Below are positions 1-8,513 of a stretch of DNA of 64,000 nucleotides, piece by piece. Position 1 is the first letter of the stretch; the number at the start of each line of letters is the position of its first letter. The notes beneath the pieces were generated by a model that worked only from the letters and a program-made list of their open reading frames with translations, ran no database searches and was not told the DNA's origin. Position numbers and translations under genes: made by a program. Source of the stretch: Citrobacter koseri ATCC BAA-895 (GTDB lineage: Bacteria > Pseudomonadota > Gammaproteobacteria > Enterobacterales > Enterobacteriaceae); assembly GCF_000018045.1 (NCBI RefSeq), contig NC_009792.1, forward strand, positions 2,108,001-2,172,000, read 5' to 3'.

Positions 1-829
1 CAGCCTGAATCACCGGGTAGTCGCGCATTTCCACTGAATCAACCAGCAACCGCCCCAGTCCGGGCCAGTTAAAGACCTTCTCGACGACAATCGAACCGCC
101 GAGCAGAAAGCCAAACTGCAACCCCATCATGGTCACAACCGGGATCATGGCGTTACGCAGACCGTGTTTCAGCACCACCCAGGTTTCGCTGACCCCTTTC
201 GCGCGCGCGGTGCGCATATAGTCTTCACTGAGGACATCCACAAACGACGCTCGGGTAAAGCGCGCCATCACGGCCGCAACGGCGGCGCCAAGCGTGATGG
301 AGGGAAGAATATAGTGCTGCCAGCTATCTGCGCCCACGGTCGGCAACCACCCCAGCTCAACGGAGAATATCTGCATCAGCAGCATCCCCAGCGCGAACGC
401 CGGGAACGAAATCCCGGTTACCGCCAGCGTCATGCTGAGTCTGTCCGGCCAGCGATTACGCCAGACGGCGGCGATAATCCCGGCGGTCATCCCGAACAGT
501 ACCGCCCATACCATACTGGTGATGGTCAACCACAGCGTCGGCATAAAGCGGCTGGCAATCTCTGCCGATACCGGACGACGAGACACCATCGACGTGCCGA
601 AATCACCCTGCAACACGTTAGTCATGTAATGCCAGAACTGGATATGCAACGGCCGATCGAGACCAAGCTGCTGGCGCACCAGTTCAATCACCTGCGCGTC
701 AGCCTCCGGCCCGGCAATCAGCCGCGCCGGATCGCCAGGCAACAGATGAACAAATAAAAACACCAGCACCGCCACAATAAACAGAGTCGGAATCAACCCC
801 AGCAGGCGCTTAAGCACATAATTAAGCAT
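1..829 (-). CDS. gsiC: GsiC, glutathione ABC transporter permease (3' end beyond window)
   Basis: Inner-membrane permease of the Gsi glutathione importer, pairing with GsiD (outside the window) and powered by GsiA. The visible 276 codons start MLNYVLKRLLGLIPTLFIVA, a typical first membrane segment of dipeptide/nickel-type (BPD_transp_1) permeases. They continue through the conserved loop with RARAKGVSE and on into LLGGSIVVEKVF. The usual length is about 306 residues, so roughly 30 C-terminal residues lie off the left edge. The ATG is preceded by AGGGAG at a good distance. It follows gsiB after a 105-bp gap holding a REP-like hairpin, in the same direction as gsiA-gsiB. Identification rests on remembered close similarity to the E. 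coli protein and on synteny. Confidence 0.93.
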   Translation of the reverse strand, partial: MLNYVLKRLLGLIPTLFIVAVLVFLFVHLLPGDPARLIAGPEADAQVIELVRQQLGLDRPLHIQFWHYMTNVLQGDFGTSMVSRRPVSAEIASRFMPTLWLTITSMVWAVLFGMTAGIIAAVWRNRWPDRLSMTLAVTGISFPAFALGMLLMQIFSVELGWLPTVGADSWQHYILPSITLGAAVAAVMARFTRASFVDVLSEDYMRTARAKGVSETWVVLKHGLRNAMIPVVTMMGLQFGFLLGGSIVVEKVFNWPGLGRLLVDSVEMRDYPVIQA

Positions 830-852
830 CAGGCTCCCTTTACAAACCTTTT

Positions 853-888
853 GCCGGATGGCGACGTAAATCCCTTATCCGACCTGCA
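853..888. repeat. REP-like palindrome between gsiB and gsiC
   Basis: GCCGGATGGCGACG followed by a diverged partner arm (CTTATCCG) matches the enteric REP pattern. A second fragment, AAGCCGGATAAA, lies at 904-915. The element falls inside the gsi operon, between the binding-protein gene and the first permease gene. There it could stabilise the upstream gsiB message, a known role of intercistronic REPs. Confidence 0.6.
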
Positions 889-934
889 ACGAACTGCGTC
901 TGCAAGCCGGATAAAACCATCGGGCGCGCGTTGC

Positions 935-2473
935 TTACTGCAAATCCGCGTCATCAAAACTGAAGCCAGTGTCCGGCATGATCCAGAAACCCGTCAAATT
1001 TTTACTGTGGGCTGAGACCAGTTTCTCCACCACCAGCGGAATCCAGGGGGACTCTTTCCAGAGGGTGTCCTGCGCCTCTTTATACAGGCGCGCTTTCTCC
1101 TGCGGATCGTTGGTTTTCAGCGCTGCCGCTAAGTCGTCATCAACCTGCTTGTTGCTGTAGAACGCAGTATTGAACAGCGTTGGCGGCCAGTTTTGCGAGG
1201 CAAACAGCGGTGACAACGCCCAGTCCGCCTCCCCCGTGGAAGCCGACCAGCCGGTGTAGAACATCCTCACACCGCTCTCTTTCTGCCCCTTGTCTTCCAC
1301 TTCTGCCGCACGCTGCCCGGCGTCCATCGCCGTTACCTGCGCCTTAATACCGACCTGCGCCAGCTGCTGTTGCGTAAATTGCAGCACTTTCTGTGCGGTG
1401 CTGTGGTTATGAGACGACCACAGCGTGGTGCTAAACCCATTCGGATAGCCCGCCTCTTTCAGCAGCTCGCGCGCTTTCGCCGGATCGTAAGGCCACGGCG
1501 CGTAGCTCTGCGCATACGCAATGGCTGGCGGCACTACGCCCGTGGCAGGCGTCGCATAACCGGCAAAGGCCACTTTGACCAGCGCCTGACGGTTGATGGC
1601 GTAGTTCAGCGCTTCCCGCACCTTCGGATTATCGAACGGTTTTTGCGTCACATTCATGCTGATGTAACGCTGCATGATCGACGGGCTGGCAACCAACTGT
1701 AGGTTTTTGTTTTTCTCCAGAATTGTCGCCTGCTCGTAAGGGATCGGGAACGCAAATTGCGCTTCCCCGGTTTGCAGCATTGCCGCGCGGGTGTTGTTGT
1801 CCGTTACCGGACGCCAGGTGATCGTATCCAGTTTAGGTAAACCTTTCTGCCAGTAATCGGCAAATTTCTTCACTTTCACGAAATCAGTCTGGTTCCAGGT
1901 ATCCAGCTGATACGGCCCGGTGCCGACCGGGTGGAAGCCAATGTCCTTACCGTATTTTTCCAGCGCGGCCGGAGAGATCATCGCCGTCGCCGGGTGCGCC
2001 AGAATATTGATAAACGCCGAGAACGGTTGTTTCAGCGTAATTTTTACCGTCGTCGGATCGACCGCTTCGGTTTTATCGATGTTTTTATACAGGTTGTAGC
2101 GTTTGAGATGGTTTTCTGGATCGCTCGCGCGATCGAGGTTAGCCTTCACCGCCGCTGCGTTAAAGTCGGTGCCGTCCTGGAATTTTACCCCCTGGCGCAG
2201 CTTCAGGGTGTAGATCAGGCCATCGTCGGAAACGGTGTAGCTTTCAGCCAGCACATTTTTTAACTTCATGTCTTTATCAAGACCAAACAGCCCCTGATAA
2301 AACGACTTCGCCACCGCCTGCGATAAAGTGTCGTTCGCATCGTACGGATCGAGCGTGGTGAAATTAGAGCCTACCGCTACCACCACATCTTTAGCAGCAA
2401 ACGCCGGAGATGCCGCCAGTGCAGAAGCGACGCCCAGCGCAACCAGCCAATTACGGGTTACAAATGTTGTCAT
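935..2473 (-). CDS. gsiB: GsiB, periplasmic glutathione-binding protein
   Basis: Periplasmic solute-binding subunit of the glutathione importer (SBP_bac_5 family). The 512-residue length equals that of the E. coli protein. A signal peptide is visible: positive start, hydrophobic stretch WLVALGVASALA, and cleavage near SPAFA-AKD. The mature N-terminus KDVVVAVGSNFTTLDPYDA and the later block GTGPYQLDTW are family hallmarks. It lies directly downstream of gsiA (35-bp gap) and upstream of gsiC. The start is supported by GGAG about 7 nt upstream of the ATG. GsiB delivers reduced glutathione to GsiCD; in E. coli this allows glutathione to be used as a sulfur source. Confidence 0.95.
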   Translation of the reverse strand: MTTFVTRNWLVALGVASALAASPAFAAKDVVVAVGSNFTTLDPYDANDTLSQAVAKSFYQGLFGLDKDMKLKNVLAESYTVSDDGLIYTLKLRQGVKFQDGTDFNAAAVKANLDRASDPENHLKRYNLYKNIDKTEAVDPTTVKITLKQPFSAFINILAHPATAMISPAALEKYGKDIGFHPVGTGPYQLDTWNQTDFVKVKKFADYWQKGLPKLDTITWRPVTDNNTRAAMLQTGEAQFAFPIPYEQATILEKNKNLQLVASPSIMQRYISMNVTQKPFDNPKVREALNYAINRQALVKVAFAGYATPATGVVPPAIAYAQSYAPWPYDPAKARELLKEAGYPNGFSTTLWSSHNHSTAQKVLQFTQQQLAQVGIKAQVTAMDAGQRAAEVEDKGQKESGVRMFYTGWSASTGEADWALSPLFASQNWPPTLFNTAFYSNKQVDDDLAAALKTNDPQEKARLYKEAQDTLWKESPWIPLVVEKLVSAHSKNLTGFWIMPDTGFSFDDADLQ

Positions 2474-2508
2474 ATTATTCTCCTGAACCCTGCCTGTTTT
2501 ATGAGATG

Positions 2509-4380
2509 TTATAAACGCGATAACGCATTTTCTGCCTGCGGGCGCGCGACATAATGCCCCGGCCCGACTAACTGCAATGGAGCGGGCGCGATCTCCTCCC
2601 CACGTTTACGAATGTTGCTGGGGATATCGTCCGACAGCAGCACGCGCTGCGGCCTGTGCCGGGAAGGATCGGCCACCGGTACTGCCGCCATTAATTTACG
2701 GGTATAGGGATGCTGCGGATTTTCAAACACCGCCCGGCGGGGGCCGATTTCCACAATCTGCCCCAGATACATCACCGCCACGCGATGACTGATGCGCTCC
2801 ACCACCGCCATATCGTGTGAAATAAACAGATACGCGATGCCCATTTCCCGCTGCAAATCGAGCAACAGATTAATGATCTGCCCGCGAATCGAGACATCCA
2901 GCGCGGAGACTGACTCATCGGCGATAATCACTTTTGGATTCAGCGCCAGCGCGCGGGCGATGCAGATACGCTGACGCTGGCCGCCAGAAAACTCATGCGG
3001 ATAGCGCCACGCATGTTCCGGGCGCAATCCTACACGCTCAAGCAACCACGCCACCCGCGACGCGGCCGCCTCGCCTTCCAGCAAACCATGCACCCGCAAT
3101 GGTTCCATTATGGAGTAACCCACCGTCTGGCGCGGGTCGAGCGAAGCGTAAGGGTCCTGAAAAATAAACTGAATATCTCGCCGTAGCGGCTGTAACTTAC
3201 CGGCAGGAAGCGTGTCGATCCGCCGCCCGTTGAAGGTAATTTCGCCAGCCTGCGACTCCACCAGCCGCAGCAACGCCCGCCCGGTGGTCGATTTACCGCA
3301 GCCGGATTCCCCCACCAGCGAGAGCGTTTCGCCAGGCCAGAGATCAAAGCTGACGTTTTCCACCGCATGCACTTCACGGGTCACGCGGTTAAGAATGCCG
3401 CTACGCAGCGGAAAACGCGTCACCAGGTTGCGCACTTGCAGGATCGGATCGCCTGCCACCACCGTGTCCTGCTCGGTTTGCGGTTCCACACGATCGGGAT
3501 CGTTCAGTGAAATCAGCGGAAAGCGGCGCGGCAGATCGTGTCCGCTCATCTCGCCTAACTGCGGCACGGCGGCCAGCAGCGCTTTGGTATAAGGGTGCTG
3601 CGGCGCGTGGAAAATTTGCTCAACGCTGCCGGTTTCCACCGCTTCGCCCTGATACATCACCAGGACGCGGTCGGCAATATCGGCCACCACGCCCATATCA
3701 TGGGTGATAAAAATCACCCCCATCGACATATCCTGTTGCAGCACTTTGATCAGTTGCAGGATCTGCGCCTGAATCGTGACGTCCAGCGCGGTGGTCGGCT
3801 CATCGGCAATCAGCACCGCCGGGCGGCACGACAGCGCCATCGCGATCATCACCCGCTGGCGCATCCCGCCGGAAAGCTGATGCGGGTAACGCGATAAGAT
3901 GGCCTGCGACTCAGGAATACGCACCTGGTCAAGCATCCGTTTCGCTTCCGCCATTGCCTCTTCGCGACTCGCCCCCTGATGCAGGCGAATGGACTCGGCA
4001 ATCTGCTCGCCCACGGTAAATACCGGGTTAAGCGAGGTCATCGGCTCCTGAAAGATCATGGCGATATCCGCGCCGCGCACGCGCTGCATCTGCGCATCGC
4101 TTTGCTCTCCCAGTTCAATGACCTGGCGATTACGCCGTCGAAGCAGCATCTGATCGCAGTGAACGTCGCCGCCCGCCTGCTCGATCAGGCGCATCAACGA
4201 TAACGCCGTAACGGATTTCCCCGATCCCGATTCACCGACAATCGCCAGCGTTTCGCCTCGCTGAAGCCGAAACGACACATTGCGCACCGCGCTGACGCGT
4301 TGCTGCTCCTGCTCGAACGCAATGTTCAAATTTTTGACCGCCAGTACGTCGCTGGCGTCTAATTCGTGACTGTGTGGCAC
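2509..4380 (-). CDS. gsiA: GsiA, glutathione importer ATPase with two ABC domains
   Basis: Energises glutathione uptake through GsiCD. Two ABC cassettes are fused in tandem. The first has Walker A GESGSGKS (residues 49-56), signature LSGGMRQR and ADEPTTALD. The second has Walker A GESGCGKST near residue 355 and signature FSGGQRQR. Each cassette ends in the oligopeptide-type HPYT block. I place the start at a GTG (4378-4380): GAGGAG lies about 5 nt upstream, the product is then 623 residues like E. coli GsiA, and the start falls 10 bp after the iaaA stop. An open frame continues upstream to 4500 inside iaaA, but that extra 40 residues has no family support. The second domain's VIIADESVSALD has Ser where many have Ala. 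Confidence 0.93.
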   Translation of the reverse strand: MPHSHELDASDVLAVKNLNIAFEQEQQRVSAVRNVSFRLQRGETLAIVGESGSGKSVTALSLMRLIEQAGGDVHCDQMLLRRRNRQVIELGEQSDAQMQRVRGADIAMIFQEPMTSLNPVFTVGEQIAESIRLHQGASREEAMAEAKRMLDQVRIPESQAILSRYPHQLSGGMRQRVMIAMALSCRPAVLIADEPTTALDVTIQAQILQLIKVLQQDMSMGVIFITHDMGVVADIADRVLVMYQGEAVETGSVEQIFHAPQHPYTKALLAAVPQLGEMSGHDLPRRFPLISLNDPDRVEPQTEQDTVVAGDPILQVRNLVTRFPLRSGILNRVTREVHAVENVSFDLWPGETLSLVGESGCGKSTTGRALLRLVESQAGEITFNGRRIDTLPAGKLQPLRRDIQFIFQDPYASLDPRQTVGYSIMEPLRVHGLLEGEAAASRVAWLLERVGLRPEHAWRYPHEFSGGQRQRICIARALALNPKVIIADESVSALDVSIRGQIINLLLDLQREMGIAYLFISHDMAVVERISHRVAVMYLGQIVEIGPRRAVFENPQHPYTRKLMAAVPVADPSRHRPQRVLLSDDIPSNIRKRGEEIAPAPLQLVGPGHYVARPQAENALSRL

Positions 4381-4390
4381 CTGTTGCTCC

Positions 4391-5332
4391 TCACTCCCGG
4401 TAGATCCCCGTCGTTGGCGTATCTCCGGCATATCCCCAGGCGCGATACATGCCTTCGCTGTTAAAAGGTAGGGCGACGTTGCCTTCGTGATCGACGGCAA
4501 TCAGCCCACCGCTGCCGCCCAGCGCAGGCAATTTCTCCATGACCACACGCTCGCAGGCTTCCGCCAGGCTGAGTCCGCCGTAATCCATCAGCGCGGCGAT
4601 ATCGTAGGCCGCCAATGCGCGGATAAACACCTCGCCCGTTCCGGTACAGGAAACCGCCGCGCTGGCGTTGTTGGCGTAACACCCAGCCCCGACCAGCGGG
4701 CTGTCGCCTACGCGACCAGGCAGTTTATTCGTCATGCCGCCCGTCGACGTGGCCGCCGCCAGATTACCAAACCGATCCCGCGCCACCGCGCCCACGGTGC
4801 CCATTTTGGTGGTTTCATCCAACGGCGCGCCGCTATGGTCGAGCACCGTTTCTCCGGCGTCACGCGCCGCCAGCAGTTGCGCATAGCGCTCAGGCGTGGA
4901 GAAAAGATCGGCAGAAACGCGCTCCATCCCCCGGGAAGCCGCAAACGCTTCCGCCCCGTCCCCCACCATCAGCACATGCGGGCTTTGCTCCATCACCAGC
5001 CTGGCGGCCAGCACCGGGTTGCGTAAATGGCGAACGCCAGCGACAGCGCCTGCGTTAAGCGTATTGCCGTCCATAACGCAGGCATCCAGCTCGTGGGTGG
5101 CGTCGCGCGTGTAAACCGCGCCGATCCCGGCATTAAATAATGGGCACTCTTCCAGCAAACGCACCGCTTCCGTCACCACATCCAGCGCGCTTTCGCCCGC
5201 CTCCAGCATTTTCTGTCCTGTTTCGACGATGTCCGACAGCGCCTGAATATAGCGCTGTTCCTGCTCCTGGCTCATCTGTGCGCGCGTAATTGCGCCTGCG
5301 CCGCCGTGAATAGCAATGACTGCTTTGCCCAT
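4391..5332 (-). CDS. iaaA: IaaA, isoaspartyl peptidase/L-asparaginase
   Basis: N-terminal nucleophile hydrolase that cleaves isoaspartyl dipeptides and asparagine. The precursor autocleaves into alpha and beta chains before the catalytic threonine. That Thr is seen at residue 179 in KMGTVGAVA, the same number as in E. coli. Also visible are the N-terminal AIHGGAGAI and the substrate-pocket blocks RVGDSPLVGAG and CTGTGE. The start chosen is MGKAVIAI (5330-5332); an upstream in-frame ATG at 5362 would add 10 unsupported residues. At 313 residues it is a few residues shorter at the C-terminus than the E. coli enzyme, ending TTGIYRE. It heads the iaaA-gsiABC(D) operon and diverges from moeA. Confidence 0.94.
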   Translation of the reverse strand: MGKAVIAIHGGAGAITRAQMSQEQEQRYIQALSDIVETGQKMLEAGESALDVVTEAVRLLEECPLFNAGIGAVYTRDATHELDACVMDGNTLNAGAVAGVRHLRNPVLAARLVMEQSPHVLMVGDGAEAFAASRGMERVSADLFSTPERYAQLLAARDAGETVLDHSGAPLDETTKMGTVGAVARDRFGNLAAATSTGGMTNKLPGRVGDSPLVGAGCYANNASAAVSCTGTGEVFIRALAAYDIAALMDYGGLSLAEACERVVMEKLPALGGSGGLIAVDHEGNVALPFNSEGMYRAWGYAGDTPTTGIYRE

Positions 5333-5537
5333 TATTTGTCGTCCGTTAGCGGTGGCACACAACTTTCCCTATAAATATCAGAATTGTTGTGAGTTATTGA
5401 TTCGATTTTTGAATATAGAAAGATGCAGGCGGCATGTAAAGGTAAAGGGCCAGCCCCTAAGTCTGAGGTGGCATACAGCCTGCCCGCATTTTCTGACATA
5501 ATAGACGGATTCGATTTTGCCTCGCAGGAGTGTTTTC

Positions 5538-6773
5538 ATGGAATTTACCGCCGGACTGATGCCGCTTGAAACGGCGCTCACCCAGATGTTGTCGCGCATT
5601 ACGCCACTCACGGCATTCGAAACCCTGCCGCTGGTTCACTGTTTTGGCCGCATCCTGGCAAACGATGTGGTCTCCCCGCTGGACGTTCCGGGATTCGATA
5701 ACGCCGCAATGGACGGTTACGCGGTGCGTTTGGCGGATCTGACCGCTGGTCAACCGCTGCCGGTGGCGGGGAAAGCCTTTGCCGGGCAACCGTTCCAGGG
5801 GGAATGGCCTGCTGGCGCCTGTATCCGCATTATGACCGGCGCGCCGGTGCCTGCGGGGTGTGAGGCGGTGGTCATGCAGGAACAGACGGAGCAAACCGAC
5901 GAGGGCATCCGCTTTACCGCTGACGTTCGTAACGGACAAAACATCCGCCGCCGTGGGGAAGACATCACCCATGACGCCGTGGTTTTCCCGGCGGGGACTC
6001 GCCTGACCACCGCAGAACTGCCGGTACTGGCTTCGCTGGGCATCGCCGAAGCGCAGGTCGTGCGCAAAGTGCGCGTGGCGCTGTTCTCCACCGGCGATGA
6101 ACTGCAATTGCCGGGTCAGCCGCTGGGCGACGGGCAAATTTATGATACCAACCGCTTAACCGTACACTTGATGCTTGAGCAGTTAGGCTGCGAGGTGATC
6201 AATCTCGGGATCATTCGCGATAACCCGCAGCAGCTACGCGCCGCCTTTATCGAAGCCGACAGCCAGGCCGATGTGGTTATCAGCTCTGGCGGCGTTTCAG
6301 TGGGCGAGGCGGATTACACCAAAACGATCCTCGAAGAGCTGGGGGAAATCGCGTTCTGGAAACTGGCGATTAAACCGGGCAAACCGTTCGCCTTCGGTAA
6401 ACTGAGCAACAGCTGGTTCTGCGGTCTGCCGGGTAACCCGGTCTCTGCGGCGCTGACGTTCTATCAGCTCGTGCAGCCGTTGCTGGCGAAACTTAGCGGC
6501 AATATCGCCAGCGGTCTGCCAGCGCGTCAGCGCGTGCGTACCGCTTCACGGCTGAAGAAAACGCCGGGTCGTCTTGATTTTCAGCGCGGCATTCTGCAAC
6601 GCACGGCCGACGGCGAACTGGAAGTCACCACCACGGGACACCAGGGTTCGCATATTTTCAGCTCCTTTAGCATGGGTAACTGTTTTATCGTGCTGGAACG
6701 CGATCGCGGCAACGTTGACGCGGGCGAATGGGTGGAAGTCGAGCCGTTTAACGCGCTGTTTGGAGGCCTGTAA
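5538..6773 (+). CDS. moeA: MoeA, molybdopterin molybdenumtransferase
   Basis: Inserts molybdate into adenylated molybdopterin, the last step of molybdenum cofactor synthesis. Family blocks seen: AMDGYAVR near residue 60, RIMTGAPVP, NIRRRGEDI, the MoCF-fold GDGQIYDTN, SSGGVSVGEADY, KPGKPFAFG and GLPGNPVSA. The 411-residue length equals E. coli MoeA when the ATG at 5538 (MEFTAGLM) is used. That start has CAGGAG 9 nt upstream; the in-frame ATG at 5517 adds seven residues and lacks a good site. Its TAA overlaps the moeB ATG by one base (TAATG), so the two are translationally coupled. It diverges from iaaA across about 200 bp. Confidence 0.96.
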   Translation: MEFTAGLMPLETALTQMLSRITPLTAFETLPLVHCFGRILANDVVSPLDVPGFDNAAMDGYAVRLADLTAGQPLPVAGKAFAGQPFQGEWPAGACIRIMTGAPVPAGCEAVVMQEQTEQTDEGIRFTADVRNGQNIRRRGEDITHDAVVFPAGTRLTTAELPVLASLGIAEAQVVRKVRVALFSTGDELQLPGQPLGDGQIYDTNRLTVHLMLEQLGCEVINLGIIRDNPQQLRAAFIEADSQADVVISSGGVSVGEADYTKTILEELGEIAFWKLAIKPGKPFAFGKLSNSWFCGLPGNPVSAALTFYQLVQPLLAKLSGNIASGLPARQRVRTASRLKKTPGRLDFQRGILQRTADGELEVTTTGHQGSHIFSSFSMGNCFIVLERDRGNVDAGEWVEVEPFNALFGGL

Positions 6774-7540
6774 TGGCGGAACTCAGCGACCAGGAGATGA
6801 TGCGCTACAACCGGCAAATCATTCTGCGAGGGTTCGATTTTGAAGGACAGGAAGCACTAAAGGATGCACGGGTGCTGGTCGTTGGCCTGGGCGGACTCGG
6901 GTGTGCGGCAACGCAGTACCTCGCGGGCGCGGGCGTTGGGCAGCTCACGCTGCTCGACTTTGACACCGTTTCAGTGTCGAACCTGCAACGCCAGACGCTG
7001 CACAGCGATGCCACCGTCGGGCAGCCGAAGGTGGATTCGGCGCGCGAGGCGCTGGCGCGCATCAACCCTTATATCACCCTTACACCGATCAACGCCCTGC
7101 TGGACGAACCGGCGCTGAATGCGCTTATCGCCGGGCACGATCTGGTGCTGGACTGTACTGACAATGTTGCCATCCGTAATCAGCTTAATGCCGGATGTTT
7201 CGCCGCCAAAGTGCCGCTGGTTTCCGGCGCCGCCATCCGTATGGAAGGACAGATCACCGTCTTTACCTGGCAGGAAGGCGAACCCTGCTACCGCTGTCTG
7301 AGCCGTCTGTTTGGCGAGAACGCCCTCACCTGCGTGGAAGCGGGCGTCATGGCGCCGCTGATAGGGGTGATCGGTTCATTACAGGCGATGGAAGCCATCA
7401 AATTGCTGGCGCATTACGGTCAACCCGCATCCGGCAAAATTGTGATGTACGACGCGATGACCTGTCAGTTCCGCGAAATGAAATTAATGCGCAATCCGGG
7501 TTGCGAGGTGTGCGGAGCACAGGTGCCGGATGGCGGCTGA
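6773..7540 (+). CDS. moeB: MoeB, molybdopterin-synthase adenylyltransferase
   Basis: Adenylates the C-terminal Gly-Gly of MoaD so that the sulfur needed for the dithiolene can be loaded. E1-like Rossmann motif VVGLGGLGC lies near residue 36, the adenylation region DCTDNVAIRNQLN near 130, and zinc-binding pairs CYRC and CEVC are present. The C-terminus is odd. After GCEVCGA the frame runs into a REP element that encodes QVPDGG and supplies the TGA. The protein is therefore 255 residues, about six longer than E. coli MoeB (249, ending CEVCGQ). Overlap with moeA by one base indicates one operon. Its partner moaD is some 54 kb away in this window. Confidence 0.95.
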   Translation: MAELSDQEMMRYNRQIILRGFDFEGQEALKDARVLVVGLGGLGCAATQYLAGAGVGQLTLLDFDTVSVSNLQRQTLHSDATVGQPKVDSAREALARINPYITLTPINALLDEPALNALIAGHDLVLDCTDNVAIRNQLNAGCFAAKVPLVSGAAIRMEGQITVFTWQEGEPCYRCLSRLFGENALTCVEAGVMAPLIGVIGSLQAMEAIKLLAHYGQPASGKIVMYDAMTCQFREMKLMRNPGCEVCGAQVPDGG

Positions 7541-7709
7541 CGCCTTATCCGGCCTACGATGGTTTGTAGGCCCGGCAAGCGCAGCGCCCCGTGCATGTTG
7601 CCGGATGGCGGCTAACGCCTTATCCGGCCTGACGATGGTTTGTAGGCCCGGCAAGCGCAGCGCCCCGGGCATGTTGCCGGATGGCGGCTGACGCCTTATC
7701 CGGCCTACG
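7525..7709. repeat. Triple REP array (BIME) between moeB and fsaA
   Basis: Three copies of the unit GCCGGATGGCGGCT(G/A)ACGCC begin at 7525, 7600 and 7676 (period 75-76 bp). They alternate with inverted units of the type GTAGGCCCGGCAAGCGCAGC. The intervening segments are almost identical, which suggests recent tandem amplification. It sits in the convergent space between moeB and fsaA, and the first unit contains the moeB stop codon. Confidence 0.9.
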
Positions 7710-7715
7710 CGTCGC

Positions 7716-8378
7716 TCAAAGTGACGTTCGTCCGAACGCGCCCTGCCAGTCGTGCTCAAACTTCGCTACTGCGGCATCGACAGCCGGGTAACTGATAAGC
7801 TGCTGCGCGACATCCAGCGGCAGGGTGATGGATTCACACCCGGCCAACAGGCAGTCCAGCGCCTGACGCGGCGTTTTAAAACTGGCCGCCAGCACTTTGG
7901 CGTGCGGGGCGTGCATTTTCAGTAGCTGCTGCAAATCATTAACCGTCTGAATACCGTTCCCGCCCTGTGCGTCCACGCGGTTAACGTAAGGCGCCACGTA
8001 GTCGGCACCCGCCAGCGCGGATAACAGCCCCTGCGCCGCGCCGTAAACCGCCGTCCCCAGCGTCGGAATACCTTCCGCTTTCAACAATTTAATCGCTGCC
8101 AGTCCTTCGGCTGTAACCGGCACTTTTACCACGATATCAGGAATAATCGCCCGCAGCTTACGCGCATCACTGACCATTCCTTGCGCCGTGCTCGCCATCA
8201 CCTGAGCGAATAAACGCCCCTGCCCGCCCATCGCGTCGTGCAATTCCGGGAGTAACACCTCCAACGGTTTTTTACCTGCCGCCACGATACTGGGATTCGT
8301 CGTCACCCCTGCCAGCGGGAATATACGCGCCAGCGATTTCACGGCCTCAACGTCAGACGTATCCAGATAGAGTTCCAT
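7716..8378 (-). CDS. fsaA: FsaA, fructose-6-phosphate aldolase
   Basis: Class I aldolase of the transaldolase-like family. It splits fructose 6-phosphate into dihydroxyacetone and glyceraldehyde 3-phosphate, and in vitro prefers hydroxyacetone (1-deoxy sugars) as the donor half. The Schiff-base lysine is K85 in VVKVPV, matching E. coli numbering. The block AGVTTNPSI near residue 23 and the C-terminal DWQGAFGRTSL are also conserved. The start at 8378 (MELYLDTSDV) gives 220 residues and has GAGG upstream. It diverges from pflE across 135 bp that hold an FNR-like dyad and two CTTT...GAAAG dyads, so both directions may share regulation. A reported pathway in which YbiW makes a 1-deoxy-ketose phosphate would provide FsaA with a natural substrate. 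Confidence 0.95.
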   Translation of the reverse strand: MELYLDTSDVEAVKSLARIFPLAGVTTNPSIVAAGKKPLEVLLPELHDAMGGQGRLFAQVMASTAQGMVSDARKLRAIIPDIVVKVPVTAEGLAAIKLLKAEGIPTLGTAVYGAAQGLLSALAGADYVAPYVNRVDAQGGNGIQTVNDLQQLLKMHAPHAKVLAASFKTPRQALDCLLAGCESITLPLDVAQQLISYPAVDAAVAKFEHDWQGAFGRTSL

Positions 8379-8443
8379 AACCATTCCTCAAACTGTGAGA
8401 TTTTGCATAGTTTAAGACTATCACGACAAAACCTCTCTGAGAG

Positions 8444-8457
8444 TTGACCTGCGTCAA
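8444..8457. promoter_or_regulatory. FNR-like dyad between fsaA and pflE
   Basis: TTGAC-CTGC-GTCAA is a perfect 5-bp dyad with a 4-bp gap, resembling the FNR consensus TTGAT-N4-ATCAA with both inner bases changed. An anaerobic activator would fit a glycyl-radical enzyme operon, since its radical is destroyed by oxygen. Candidate only: TTGACC could equally be a -35 box. Confidence 0.4.
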
Positions 8458-8460
8458 CAT

Positions 8461-8498
8461 AACTTTCATTCGAAAGTTATTTAATCTTTATACGAAAG
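8461..8498. promoter_or_regulatory. Paired candidate operator dyads upstream of pflE (and fsaA)
   Basis: AACTTTC-ATTC-GAAAGTT (8461-8478) is a perfect 7-bp dyad. CTTT-ATACG-AAAG (8486-8498) is a shorter second copy ending 15 bp before the pflE ATG. The first recurs, on the other strand and almost unchanged, in front of ybiV and ybiU. The arm orientation (TTTC outside, GAAA inside) is unlike LacI-family sites. The cognate regulator is unknown. Confidence 0.6.
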
Positions 8499-8513
8499 AA
8501 AGAGAGGCCGTTT

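Noticed and set aside
4381..4500. A 40-residue N-terminal extension of GsiA
   Set aside because: It is read through the 3' end of iaaA. A GTG with GAGGAG upstream gives the normal family length.
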